A DNA stretch of 64,000 nucleotides from Bacillus xiapuensis (lineage in GTDB: Bacteria; Bacillota; Bacilli; Bacillales; Domibacillaceae): positions 1,831,828-1,895,827 of the forward strand of contig NZ_KZ454939.1 in the NCBI RefSeq assembly GCF_002797355.1. The letters run 5' to 3'. The notes below the pieces were generated by a model. The model had not been told where the DNA came from. It worked only from the letters and a program-made list of their open reading frames with translations, and did no database searches. Shown in pieces: positions 19,545-28,094 of the stretch. Made by a program: the position numbers and the translations under genes. Each line of letters starts with the position of its first letter. The first letter of the stretch is position 1.

Positions 19545-20146
19545 GGCTGTCCCCCCTCCTCTATCATATGAATATTCAATTGTTCCGCCGGAATATTCCA
19601 TGTTTTTGAAAGAAATAAAAGCAGTGACTGATCTTTATTCTCCCCGCCGCCTGAACGAGCGGATGAATGAATTACCACTTCATCTACAGCGTGATGATCC
19701 CCGGAAGCAGATGAAGTTAAATAGACATCGACTTTTTCAATCTTTGTAGGAAAATCACCCTGCCATTCCCGGACTTCAATTTCTAAATCAACAATGCTCT
19801 TTTGAAATGTAAGGTTCAGTTCACTTTCCGCCATCACCCTCAGCTGCTGCTCGCTGTTTTTTACAATAGCCAGCTTTCTTGAATCATCCAGCCGCTCTTT
19901 TTTTCTATTCATTTCTTGCTCCATTTGACGGTCATTCACATACTTGGCCGCCCACCCGTTTAGCTCTTTTTCCATATCGACAGAAAACAGTTTCCACAGC
20001 GGCGTCAGCATTACAAATAGCAGGAGAAGCCCGATGACAAATTTTGCATACTTTTGAAAGGACGATGACGGCAGAAGCATATCGACCACGACCGCCAATA
20101 AAATAAAAGCCAGTACTTTACCGAGCCATTCAGATAAAAAAGCCAT
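19541..20146 (-). CDS. spoIIIAF: SpoIIIAF
   Basis: The 201-residue protein has two amino-terminal membrane segments (about 10-28 and 34-52) and a soluble carboxyl domain that resembles ring-building folds. It is part of the channel assembly between mother cell and forespore. It lies 17 bases after spoIIIAE. Its final codons contain the ribosome site of spoIIIAG. Confidence 0.92.
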   Translation of the reverse strand: MAFLSEWLGKVLAFILLAVVVDMLLPSSSFQKYAKFVIGLLLLFVMLTPLWKLFSVDMEKELNGWAAKYVNDRQMEQEMNRKKERLDDSRKLAIVKNSEQQLRVMAESELNLTFQKSIVDLEIEVREWQGDFPTKIEKVDVYLTSSASGDHHAVDEVVIHSSARSGGGENKDQSLLLFLSKTWNIPAEQLNIHMIEEGGQP

Positions 20147-20163
20147 ATCTGTCTATCCTTTCT

Positions 20164-21348
20164 TCAGCGGATCATCATTGTTACATTACTAGCAGTCACC
20201 AGAATGACAATGGATAGAAAAAACATGAAGGAAACGATCGCAAGCGCTGCAAATACATAGGTCATGTTTTTGCTGATGATGTCCAAGCAGTTTACGATCG
20301 TTTGATCACCCAGCGGCTGAAGAAGTGCCGCCGCCACTTTATATATCATAATCAGCACAAAAATTTTCAGCGCCGGAAAAGCGGCAATCAATAAGAGGAT
20401 GCCTGCTCCAGCAAGGCCGATTGTATTTTTCAATAATAAAGAAGCGCTCATTACTGTGTCTGCCGCTTCTGTAAACATCCGCCCGACTACGGGAATAAAG
20501 TTCCCCGCCATAAACTTCGCTGTGCGAATAGCCAGCCCGTCCGTAACCGCCGCAGCCGTTCCTTGAACCGAAACTACCGCTAAATAAACCGCCATAAAGA
20601 CACTTAACAATCCGACACTCCAGCGGCGAAGCATGTCGGACAGCTTTGTCGCCTTGTAATTTTCTGATAATAAACTAACCATGCTAAGCAGCGTGGAAAA
20701 CAGCAGCAAAGGCAAAATTACTTTCTGGACTAACACACCGCTAATATTCATCAAAAACAACAGAAAGGGATGAAAGAGTGTTGCCGAAATAGCGCCTCCT
20801 GTTGAAGCAAGCAGCGCTAATAAAACCGGAACGAGCGCGATCAAAAATTGCACCATGAAATCCACAGCTTCAACGGCATAATTCATGGTTAAGCGAAAGC
20901 TGTTGAATGCGAGAATCAACAGGACCATAAGCACAATTCCCTGGGCCGTCTTACTTACTGCTCCTTGTTCAAATGCGTTTTGAATAAGCTGCAGAAAAAC
21001 GGAGAAAACCGTTAATAAAATTAGCATGCCAAGCAATTTTCCATTAGCTGTAAGCTCATGAAAAATAAATTTCATCAACCCTTTCGCCCATGCTCCCGGA
21101 GAAAAAGGCTGCCCCTCTTTCATGACGTCTGTCAGCGATCCTTTCTCTGTTTCCGGTAAATACTGGCCATACGTTTTCACTATACGATCCCAATGCGCGG
21201 TTAACTCACGGATGCCTAATTGATCCATTTGCTCTTCTGCCAATTCTTCTAAATCGGGGCGTTTCACTTCTTCTTGTGCGTGTGCGGAATAAGATGCGCT
21301 CATCAATAAAAGTACGAGCAGGAAAACGATATGCCTGTTCCGCCCCAT
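20164..21348 (-). CDS. spoIIIAE: SpoIIIAE, polytopic membrane protein of the engulfment channel
   Basis: The 394-residue protein has a cleavable-looking signal sequence (GRNRHIVFLLVLLLMSASYSAHA), a soluble amino segment and about seven membrane helices from residue 95 on. I chose ATG at 21346-21348, six bases after GGTGGTG; two in-frame GTG codons lie inside that site. SpoIIIAE is thought to be the membrane core of the export apparatus. Confidence 0.93.
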   Translation of the reverse strand: MGRNRHIVFLLVLLLMSASYSAHAQEEVKRPDLEELAEEQMDQLGIRELTAHWDRIVKTYGQYLPETEKGSLTDVMKEGQPFSPGAWAKGLMKFIFHELTANGKLLGMLILLTVFSVFLQLIQNAFEQGAVSKTAQGIVLMVLLILAFNSFRLTMNYAVEAVDFMVQFLIALVPVLLALLASTGGAISATLFHPFLLFLMNISGVLVQKVILPLLLFSTLLSMVSLLSENYKATKLSDMLRRWSVGLLSVFMAVYLAVVSVQGTAAAVTDGLAIRTAKFMAGNFIPVVGRMFTEAADTVMSASLLLKNTIGLAGAGILLLIAAFPALKIFVLIMIYKVAAALLQPLGDQTIVNCLDIISKNMTYVFAALAIVSFMFFLSIVILVTASNVTMMIR

Positions 21349-21378
21349 ACGATTCACCACCCATTGCTTAAGCTTTTT

Positions 21379-21771
21379 TTATGTTCCAGGCAACATAGCT
21401 AGTATCGTTTCGATCAGCAGCGTCATAATGGGCACCGCCATAGATAAAATAATGACTTTTCCTGCCAGCTCCATCTTCGTTGCCAGCGCTTCCTGTCCGG
21501 CATCTCTTGTCATTTGCGAAGCAAATTCAGCAATGTACGCCACCCCTATGATTTTGAGAATTGTTTCTACATAGACAAACTCTATTTCTGCACGAGCAGC
21601 CAGCTTTTTGATCATGAAAATAATCTCCGCCATCCTTCCTGCCAGAAACAGGAACAGCCCGCAGCCCACGAACAAAACAAGCAAAAAGGCATAAACTGGC
21701 TGCTGCTCTTGAAGCAAAAGCGTTAATAATACCGTTACTAGAACAATGGAAGCTATTTGTAAGATTTCAAT
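21379..21771 (-). CDS. spoIIIAD: SpoIIIAD, with apparent ATT start codon
   Basis: The 130-residue membrane protein of the FliQ-like SpoIIIAC/AD family has helices at about 5-20, 25-48 and 100-125 and the conserved YVETILKIIGVAYIAEFASQ. Aligned from memory to B. subtilis SpoIIIAD, the first residues (IEILQIASIVL) start two residues after its Met. No ATG, GTG or TTG exists between the in-frame TGA at 21787-21789 (the spoIIIAC stop) and a TTG at 21715-21717 that would delete the first helix. ATT at 21769-21771 is well placed after GAGAGGAAAG, so I call ATT as the start. Confidence 0.9.
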   Translation of the reverse strand: MEILQIASIVLVTVLLTLLLQEQQPVYAFLLVLFVGCGLFLFLAGRMAEIIFMIKKLAARAEIEFVYVETILKIIGVAYIAEFASQMTRDAGQEALATKMELAGKVIILSMAVPIMTLLIETILAMLPGT

Positions 21772-21786
21772 GGCTTTCCTCTCCCG

Positions 21787-21990
21787 TCATTGAAATAAAA
21801 ACACATCTTTGATTTTGTCGAATAGCTCTTCTACCACCGATGCCACCATAAAAAGAACATAAATGAACCCAAATAAAGTAACCCACTGCGCATATTCTTT
21901 TTTGCCCACTTGCTCTAATATCGTATGGAGGAATGCGACGACCAGACCGACGCCCGCTATTTTGAATATCACTTCCACTTCAATACCCAT
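21787..21990 (-). CDS. spoIIIAC: SpoIIIAC
   Basis: The 67-residue protein has two membrane helices (about 5-25 and 34-55) and the EQVGKKEYAQWVTLFGFIYV motif of the SpoIIIAC/AD family, related by fold to FliQ of type III secretion. It ends with a TGA that lies in frame with spoIIIAD, so the two are consecutive modules in one frame. Confidence 0.93.
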   Translation of the reverse strand: MGIEVEVIFKIAGVGLVVAFLHTILEQVGKKEYAQWVTLFGFIYVLFMVASVVEELFDKIKDVFLFQ

Positions 21991-22008
21991 TCCTGTCCTC
22001 CTTTTCTG

Positions 22009-22521
22009 CTATAACAGCAGCAGAACGATTAACAGCCCCCCCATAATGCTCAAGCTTCTGGCCAGCTTGCCGTAACGCTTTTGAGCATCATCCGCTTCTC
22101 GTTCTTGGCGCTCCAAATGGTTTATCGTTAAAATGATTTGTTTTTGCTCGGTCTGCCGGTCATGTTTTCCTACCGTTTGCCCGAACGCCAGCAAAATGGA
22201 GCGCTCTTCCTCTTTTAACGCCGTTTGCGGCCAAATTGCTGCCAAGCTTTTCTCCCAAGCAGCGGCCGCATCCATATCCGTTGTCGTCAGAAGCTCACTA
22301 AAAGAAGAAAAAAGCAAGGAAATCGGCGGAGCTAATCGCTCGGATAACTTTCGCGAGGATTCATGCAGCGGTGTAAAACCATATACAATCTCAGCTTCTA
22401 ACGATTGCAGGGCAGACTTCAGCATCCTAATCTGCTTCGGGCGATCACTCAGCTTTCTTCCTTGCTCTGCCCCGATCCAAAAAGCAGCGAGCAAGATCAA
22501 TGAAGCGCCCATCCACTTCAT
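22009..22521 (-). CDS. spoIIIAB: SpoIIIAB
   Basis: The 170-residue protein has amino- and carboxyl-terminal hydrophobic segments (about 4-18 and 155-170) around a helical region with LKSALQSLEAEIVYGFTPL. Family members resemble type II secretion GspF domains. The ATG overlaps the spoIIIAA stop by four bases (ATGA). Confidence 0.92.
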   Translation of the reverse strand: MKWMGASLILLAAFWIGAEQGRKLSDRPKQIRMLKSALQSLEAEIVYGFTPLHESSRKLSERLAPPISLLFSSFSELLTTTDMDAAAAWEKSLAAIWPQTALKEEERSILLAFGQTVGKHDRQTEQKQIILTINHLERQEREADDAQKRYGKLARSLSIMGGLLIVLLLL

Positions 22522-23447
22522 GTGACAGCTTCCTCATTCAGATTTAATCGCTTTCCGTTAGGGTCGCGAACGGCCATTGCCCGCTTGCCGTTTCTCACTT
22601 CTAACTCAATAATTCTTTCAAAAGCCCCGCTGGTTACCATCGATTTAATCATTGGGCGCTGAGCCGCTTCCTTTAAATTAGCGCCGTGGGCAGTAGCCAT
22701 TAAAGCAATCCCCGCATGGATCGCTTCAGAGACGGCTTGTCCGTCTTCCTCTCTGCCGATTTCATCTGCAATTAAAACATCCGGGCTCATTGATCGGATC
22801 ATCATCATCATCCCCTCCGCTTTTGGGCAGGCATCCAGTATATCTGTCCGCAAACCGACATCGAGCTGAGGGATGCCTTTGACACAACCGGCAATCTCGG
22901 AACGCTCATCAACAATCCCCACTTTAACCGGCAGTATCCCCATCGTTTCTTCCCCGCTCCCTGCTGCTCTTGCTAAATCTCGAAGCAGCGTAGTTTTGCC
23001 GGATTGCGGCGGGCCGATCACTAATGTGCTCTTCCACTTGTCATCATACAGATGGGGGATCAGCGGCCGGCAAACCCCCATCCTCTCCCGGGCAATCCGC
23101 AGATTAAACGAAGACAAATGGCGCAATGCCTTCACCTTTCCTTGTTCTAATACGACCTTTCCAGCTAGTCCGACTCGATGCCCGCCTTCTATCGTTACAT
23201 ACCCGCATCTTAACTCCTCATCGAGTGCATAGAAGGAGTGTTTGCTCAATTTATTGATCAGCGCTTGTCCTTCCTCTGACGTCACGACATGGGGAAGAAA
23301 GTGAACCTGATCCCCAACGACTTCCATCGGCCGCCCGATTCTTATTCGGATTTCTTCCATGTTTAATTTGACCGGTGCAGGCAGGCTTGCAATGGTTTCC
23401 TTTAACGCCGGCGGCAAATATGACAGCAGCACATCGATTGAAACCAC
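22518..23447 (-). CDS. spoIIIAA: SpoIIIAA ATPase; start uncertain
   Basis: The 309-codon frame encodes the ATPase of the engulfment channel, with Walker A GPPQSGKTTLLRD (about 145) and VLIADEIGREEDG as Walker B. GTG at 23447 lies inside the strong AAGGAGG site and could only use a weaker AGAAGG further up. Aligning from memory to B. subtilis, its Met matches our fourth codon, ATC at 23436-23438, which is eight bases after AAGGAGG. ATC may therefore be the true start; I keep the GTG coordinate as the outer limit. First gene of the eight-gene operon, behind a sigma-E-like promoter. Confidence 0.93.
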   Translation of the reverse strand: MVSIDVLLSYLPPALKETIASLPAPVKLNMEEIRIRIGRPMEVVGDQVHFLPHVVTSEEGQALINKLSKHSFYALDEELRCGYVTIEGGHRVGLAGKVVLEQGKVKALRHLSSFNLRIARERMGVCRPLIPHLYDDKWKSTLVIGPPQSGKTTLLRDLARAAGSGEETMGILPVKVGIVDERSEIAGCVKGIPQLDVGLRTDILDACPKAEGMMMMIRSMSPDVLIADEIGREEDGQAVSEAIHAGIALMATAHGANLKEAAQRPMIKSMVTSGAFERIIELEVRNGKRAMAVRDPNGKRLNLNEEAVT

Positions 23448-23471
23448 CTCCTTTTCCTTCTCTTTTTATTC

Positions 23472-23499
23472 AATGTATGTTTTTGATTTCGAGATATGC
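23472..23499 (-). promoter_or_regulatory. Sigma-E-type promoter for spoIIIA
   Basis: On the minus strand GCATATC (-35, 23493-23499) and CATACATT (-10, 23472-23479) fit the sigma-E patterns KMATATT and CATACAMT with one mismatch each and 13 bases between. It lies 25 bases upstream of the spoIIIAA frame. Sigma-E control of spoIIIA is established in B. subtilis. Confidence 0.7.
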
Positions 23500-23507
23500 C
23501 GGTCACT

Positions 23508-23551
23508 AAAAAAGAAATGAGCCCCAAAGAAAACCCTTGAGGACCCATTTC
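23508..23551 (-). terminator. Terminator insulating spoIIIA from upstream transcripts
   Basis: On the minus strand GAAATGGG and CTCATTTC pair around a GC-containing loop and are followed by TTTTTT. It lies just before the sigma-E promoter. A ribosome-site-like AAGGAG with ATG occurs at its 5' foot. Confidence 0.6.
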
Positions 23552-23908
23552 CATCTCCTTACCGCTTATCTAATTTTTCCTCTGATCCATTTCTGAAAAT
23601 CCGAACAAACAGAGCGTCATACGCTTACAAAGGATTGTAATAAAACCTTTATGCTCTACAGCCAGCTTTAATTTATTAGGATTTGGTGAATTTTAACATT
23701 GATAATCACTTCAAAAACAAGGGAAATTCCATTTATCAAGGCTTCCTATTGTTTTCCAATTAAGGTCAGGCTTGGGGATTTGCCCGTATACTTTAACGCA
23801 TTTCTAAACGATTTGCTCATCTTGATGCTTACGAACATTTGTTTCCGACTTGAATTATATCAAGAATTCGGCGCATACTAAATAGCAACATTTACCTTAA
23901 AAGAGCCA
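23552..23908. other. 357-base region without a convincing gene, between two minus-strand terminators
   Basis: AT-rich sequence bounded by the efp terminator and the spoIIIA-insulating terminator. A minus-strand TATAAT (about 23858) with a weak -35 could start a short transcript ending at 23508. A 60-codon plus-strand frame at 23699-23881 lacks a ribosome site. In B. subtilis yqhV occupies this place; I do not see it here. Confidence 0.4.
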
Positions 23909-23940
23909 TAAAAAAAGCTATTCCCTTACAGGAATAGCCT
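23909..23940 (-). terminator. efp terminator
   Basis: On the minus strand GGCTATTCC pairs with GGAATAGCT around TGTAAG and is followed by seven T, 12 bases past the efp stop. Confidence 0.9.
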
Positions 23941-23951
23941 TCTCCCTTTAT

Positions 23952-24509
23952 TTATGCGCGGGAAACGTAGCTGCCGTCATCCGTATTGACAACGAGCACA
24001 TCTCCTTCATTCACGAAAAATGGAACCTGAACAATTAGTCCCGTCTCTACCGTTGCGGGTTTCGTGCCTCCTGAAGCGGTATCCCCTTTAATGCCGGGCT
24101 CTGTTTCCACCACTTTCAGTTCAACCGTATTAGGCAATTCGATTCCGATGGTTTCAGATTGATACATCATGATCGAAACTTCCATATTTTCCTTTAAAAA
24201 TTTTAACTCGTGCTCAATTTGCGAGGAGGATAGCTCAATTTGTTCATAAGATTGATTATCCATGAAAACATGCTGATCGCCGCTAGCATATAAATATTGC
24301 ATTTTACGGTTGTCGATCTGAGCCTTTGCTACTTTCTCACCCGCGCGGAATGTTTTCTCTTGAATAGCTCCTGTGCGCAGATTGCGAAGTTTAGAACGGA
24401 CAAATGCCGCGCCTTTTCCTGGCTTTACATGCTGAAATTCAACGACGCGCCAAATGCCGCCGTCCACTTCAATGGTTAATCCTGTTCGAAAGTCATTTAC
24501 TGAAATCAT
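23952..24509 (-). CDS. efp: Translation elongation factor P
   Basis: The 185-residue tRNA-shaped factor relieves ribosome stalling at polyproline. Its three OB-type domains are standard length. The modification-loop lysine sits in [15 protein letters not shown] near residue 32; in Bacillus this lysine is 5-aminopentanolylated. It lies 20 bases after the Xaa-Pro peptidase gene, a conserved order. Confidence 0.96.
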   Translation of the reverse strand: MISVNDFRTGLTIEVDGGIWRVVEFQHVKPGKGAAFVRSKLRNLRTGAIQEKTFRAGEKVAKAQIDNRKMQYLYASGDQHVFMDNQSYEQIELSSSQIEHELKFLKENMEVSIMMYQSETIGIELPNTVELKVVETEPGIKGDTASGGTKPATVETGLIVQVPFFVNEGDVLVVNTDDGSYVSRA

Positions 24510-24529
24510 CTTGTCGTCCTCCTATATCA

Positions 24530-25591
24530 TCAAAGAATGATTAAGTCTTTAGCAGAATGTGTGAGCGGTTCATTTCCCGTTTCGGTGATCAATGTATCGT
24601 CTTCAATGCGCACACCGCCCACTCCAGGCAAATAAATTCCCGGCTCCACTGTTATCGCCATTCCCGGTTGCAGCACCTTGCTTGAACGGACGGAAAGGCT
24701 CGGCTCTTCATGAATTTCAAGACCAATCCCATGGCCTGTCGAATGACCAAAGCAGTCCCCATATCCATGTTCAGTAATATAGTTGCGGGTGATCGCATCG
24801 GCTTCTTTCCCTGTCATTCCTGCCTTAATTTCAGACATGCCTTTTAACTGGGCATCTAAAACGACCTGATATACTTCCTTAAGCTGATCAGGGGGATTTC
24901 CTACAGCAATCGTCCGCGTGATATCTGAAACGTAGCCTTTATAATAGGCACCGTAATCAAGCGTTACCATGTCCCCTTTTTCAATAACCTTGTCGCTGGC
25001 AACGCCATGAGGCAAGGCCGAGCGTTTACCGGAGGCTACAATGGTGTCGAAAGAGGAAGAGGTCGCGCCACACTTTCTCATAAAGAATTCAAGTTCATTG
25101 GAAACCTCAAGCTCCGTCATTCCCGGTTGAATAAATTCAAGAATATGCTTGAACGCCGCGTCAGCAATTTCGGCAGCTTCCTTTAATATCTTAATCTCTG
25201 AACTGTTCTTTATCAAGCGCAAGTTTTCAATCAGACCGCTCACTGGCACCATTTCCGCTTGAATTAAGTTTTGCAGCACTTCATACGATTGAAACGTGAC
25301 ATATGCTTTCTCAAATCCAAGCCGCCGGATAGATAAATCCGCTGTTTGCCGGGCAATCTCTTCAAGGAGCGTACCTTTCTGCTGCACAATATTAAAATCC
25401 CGCGCCTGGTTTTGGGCCTGTTCAGTGTAACGAAAATCTGTAATAAATACGGCAGCTTCTGCAGTGACGACCGCCGCGCCTGCCGTCCCTGTAAAGCCGG
25501 TTAAGTACCGGCGGTTATAAGGGCTCATGACGAGTATGCCATCGAGCCGGTCTTCCTTCAATTGTTCACGAAGCTTCTCTAATTTTCTCAT
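24530..25591 (-). CDS. yqhT: Xaa-Pro aminopeptidase-type M24 metallopeptidase (YqhT)
   Basis: The 353-residue peptidase has a creatinase-like amino domain (to about 125) and the pita-bread catalytic domain. The dinuclear metal ligands are visible in TLDYGAYYKGYVSDITRT, GHSTGHGIGLEIHE, VEPGIY and IEDDTLIT. It should remove residues before proline. ATG at 25589-25591 follows GGGGAGAG by eight bases; an upstream start would extend into aroQ. Same length as B. subtilis YqhT as I recall. Confidence 0.93.
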   Translation of the reverse strand: MRKLEKLREQLKEDRLDGILVMSPYNRRYLTGFTGTAGAAVVTAEAAVFITDFRYTEQAQNQARDFNIVQQKGTLLEEIARQTADLSIRRLGFEKAYVTFQSYEVLQNLIQAEMVPVSGLIENLRLIKNSSEIKILKEAAEIADAAFKHILEFIQPGMTELEVSNELEFFMRKCGATSSSFDTIVASGKRSALPHGVASDKVIEKGDMVTLDYGAYYKGYVSDITRTIAVGNPPDQLKEVYQVVLDAQLKGMSEIKAGMTGKEADAITRNYITEHGYGDCFGHSTGHGIGLEIHEEPSLSVRSSKVLQPGMAITVEPGIYLPGVGGVRIEDDTLITETGNEPLTHSAKDLIIL

Positions 25592-25592
25592 T

Positions 25593-26036
25593 TCATTCAC
25601 TCTCCCCTGTATGTATGAGTGCCAGCAAGGCATATTCATAACCGCTGAATCCTAAACCGGTAATTTGCCCTCTCGCTGCGGGAGCGATCACCGACTGATG
25701 GCGGAATGGCTCCCGCTTATGAATATTGCTGATGTGCACTTCGATTACCGGCACAGCAATGGAAGCGACCGCATCCCTTAATGCGTAGCTGTAATGAGTG
25801 AAAGCTCCGGGATTAAAGATGATCCCATCAATCCCTTCATCCTCCGCCTGATGGAGGCGGTCAATTAACGCACCTTCATGGTTGGATTGAAAGGCAGTAA
25901 CGGCTGCACCCGCTTGGCGCCCTTTGGCAACTAGCCGGTTTTCAAGGTCCTTTATTGTTTCAGTCCCGTAAATTTCTGGCTCTCTTTTTCCCAACCGATT
26001 TAAATTTGGACCATTCAGCACTAAAATTTTTTTCAT
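25593..26036 (-). CDS. aroQ: Type II 3-dehydroquinate dehydratase
   Basis: The 147-residue dodecameric enzyme dehydrates 3-dehydroquinate in the shikimate pathway. Motifs are LNGPNLNRLGKREPEIYG (catalytic Tyr), NPGAFTHYSYALRDA and EVHISNIHKREPFRH. It ends one base before the yqhT start. aroK, a later shikimate enzyme, is elsewhere in this window. Confidence 0.95.
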   Translation of the reverse strand: MKKILVLNGPNLNRLGKREPEIYGTETIKDLENRLVAKGRQAGAAVTAFQSNHEGALIDRLHQAEDEGIDGIIFNPGAFTHYSYALRDAVASIAVPVIEVHISNIHKREPFRHQSVIAPAARGQITGLGFSGYEYALLALIHTGESE

Positions 26037-26101
26037 TTTGCTCCCCGTCCCTAAAAATAGTTACACGAACATTCTAACATATTTCCTTTGCTTGCAACCA
26101 C

Positions 26102-26599
26102 TTACTCATCCTTGCTGAACTGCTGCGGTATTCTCTTGTGATGCTCATACCCGTAGGATATAGAGTATCCGATAAATAAGCCGAATAGCAGAAACAAACA
26201 AAGGGTCGTAGAGAGTGTGTCGTTATTCATCGTTCTCCAGGAAGGGACCGATTGAAACAGCGGGTGAGCCACCATAAATAGAATTACCCATAATCCAACA
26301 CCAAACCACACCCCCGTCCATGGGGTTTTCTTTTTTCTAAAGAGAGCATAATATATCACGGCTGCGATCACGGAACAAACAACATAAAATAGAATTCCTG
26401 CCGCCATTTTTAAATAGCCTTTTTTCAGTTCACCCAACTGAACATATTTAAGTGCGGCGTTCGGATCAATATCTATAAAGTTTAAGTACCAGACAAGCTC
26501 TGTGATCGCTCCCCAAAGCAGACCGCCGTATAAACCAATGAACACGGCATTTTTCAGCGGGAAATGGGATTTGTTTTCTCGGCTGCTTTCAGTTTTCAT
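26102..26599 (-). CDS. yqhR: YqhR-like integral membrane protein
   Basis: The 165-residue protein has four hydrophobic segments (about 15-38, 63-85, 95-115 and 130-150) and fits the YqhR family of unknown function. It precedes aroQ and is divergent from yqhQ, as in B. subtilis. Confidence 0.8.
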   Translation of the reverse strand: MKTESSRENKSHFPLKNAVFIGLYGGLLWGAITELVWYLNFIDIDPNAALKYVQLGELKKGYLKMAAGILFYVVCSVIAAVIYYALFRKKKTPWTGVWFGVGLWVILFMVAHPLFQSVPSWRTMNNDTLSTTLCLFLLFGLFIGYSISYGYEHHKRIPQQFSKDE

Positions 26600-26736
26600 A
26601 TAAACCCTCCATCTTTCCTAATTAAAATTTCAGAGAAAGCTGTATTTATTGAGTCATTCAGCTTTTATTTTTGCTTAATAGCGGCTAGAATATGTATATA
26701 AGACCTTGATCTTTAATCGACGAAAGAGGGTATTTC

Positions 26737-27681
26737 ATGAGTGAACAAAAGCCCGTTTATGGAGGGCAAGCTGTTGTCGAAGGGGTAATGTTTGGCGGCA
26801 AGCATCATACGGTCACCGCTGTGCGCCGCAAAGATCAATCCATTGATTACTTCCATTTGCCGAGAACTCCGAAACCAGCTTTGCAAAAACTAAAGAAAAT
26901 CCCGTTTTTGCGGGGAATCATCGCCATCTTGGATGCAGCGGCGACCGGATCCAAGCATTTAAACTTTTCGCAGGAACGCTATGAGCTAGACCCTGGTGAA
27001 GAAGAGCAAATGAAAGAAGGGGCTGAACCGTCTAAGCTGACGATGGTATTCGGGGTAGCCGCTGTGGGCGTGCTTTCTTTTTTGTTTGGAAAGTTTATTT
27101 TCACAGTCATCCCTGTTCTTCTGGCCGATCTCACCCGCCCCGTTTTCCCTGGCGACTTTGCGCAAATCTTAATTGAAAGCTTTTTTAAGCTGCTGCTTCT
27201 GCTCGCCTATATTTACTTCATCGCTTTAACTCCGATGATTAAGCGGGTTTTTCAGTATCATGGCGCTGAGCATAAAGTCATTAATGCCTATGAAAGCGGA
27301 AAAGAATTGACTGTTGAAAATGTGCAAGCTGCTTCCCGGCTACACTACCGCTGCGGCTCCAGCTTTATCTTATTTACAGTGATCGTCGGCCTCTTTGTTT
27401 ATACGCTAGTGCCGACAGAACCCCTTTATGCAAGAATATTGAACCGACTTGCTTTAATTCCCGTTGTCCTTGGCATCTCTTTTGAAGTTCTGCAGTTTAC
27501 CAACAAGCTTCGCGACGTTCCAGTATTGCGTTTTCTCGGTTACCCAGGTCTCTGGCTGCAGCTCCTGACTACGAAAGAACCAGCAGATAACCAAGTTGAG
27601 GTGGCGATTGCTTCCTTTAAAAAGCTGTTAGATTTAGAAGAAAGCAGCCAAAAAGGGTTAAACTCAGAGAGAATTGTCTAA
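26737..27681 (+). CDS. yqhQ: YqhQ, DUF1385 membrane protein
   Basis: The 314-residue protein opens with the DUF1385 signature YGGQAVVEGVMFGGKHH and has several membrane helices (about 105-130, 150-175, 215-235). The conserved FQYHGAEHKVINAYE follows the second pair. The molecular role is not established. ATG at 26737 follows GAAAGAGGG. It is cotranscribed with yqhP. Confidence 0.9.
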   Translation: MSEQKPVYGGQAVVEGVMFGGKHHTVTAVRRKDQSIDYFHLPRTPKPALQKLKKIPFLRGIIAILDAAATGSKHLNFSQERYELDPGEEEQMKEGAEPSKLTMVFGVAAVGVLSFLFGKFIFTVIPVLLADLTRPVFPGDFAQILIESFFKLLLLLAYIYFIALTPMIKRVFQYHGAEHKVINAYESGKELTVENVQAASRLHYRCGSSFILFTVIVGLFVYTLVPTEPLYARILNRLALIPVVLGISFEVLQFTNKLRDVPVLRFLGYPGLWLQLLTTKEPADNQVEVAIASFKKLLDLEESSQKGLNSERIV

Positions 27682-27726
27682 AATGTAATAACAGCTTCTT
27701 TAAAAGCTCGTTAGGAGGTGGCTAAT

Positions 27727-28086
27727 TTGACAACCCGCACAGTCATTGCCTATGCATTTATTGGACTTGCCGCTATTGGCCTCGTTTCTATGGTGCTGTC
27801 CTCTCCCGGCGCTTTAACCCGGCAGCTCATCATTTTAGCAGTTACCGCCGCTGCCATCTACCTGCTCTACCGCTTTGTCATGAGAAAGCAGGTTAGCGGC
27901 AACAGCGAAGATAAGGCATTTACCAAAGCAGCCAGACAGTCGAAGAAACGCTTGAAGAACCGTCATCACTCCTCTTCCGTTCCGGCTTCTTCTCAAAAAA
28001 AGAAAGCAGTCCGCAGAAGATCGGCCGCTCATTTGAAAGTAATTGACGGAAAAAAAGGCAAAAAAAACAGCCGGGCGTCCTCTTAG
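27727..28086 (+). CDS. yqhP: YqhP-like small membrane protein
   Basis: The 119-residue protein has two membrane segments (about 5-25 and 32-50) and a long, strongly basic tail with repeated KK/RR, likely cytoplasmic. The start is TTG at 27727, eight bases after AGGAGG; the upstream in-frame GTG is part of that site. Function unknown. Confidence 0.8.
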   Translation: MTTRTVIAYAFIGLAAIGLVSMVLSSPGALTRQLIILAVTAAAIYLLYRFVMRKQVSGNSEDKAFTKAARQSKKRLKNRHHSSSVPASSQKKKAVRRRSAAHLKVIDGKKGKKNSRASS

Positions 28087-28094
28087 CCCGACAG

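Noticed and set aside
23699-23881. 60-codon plus-strand frame upstream of efp
   Set aside because: No ribosome site or family likeness; AT-rich intergenic DNA easily gives such frames.
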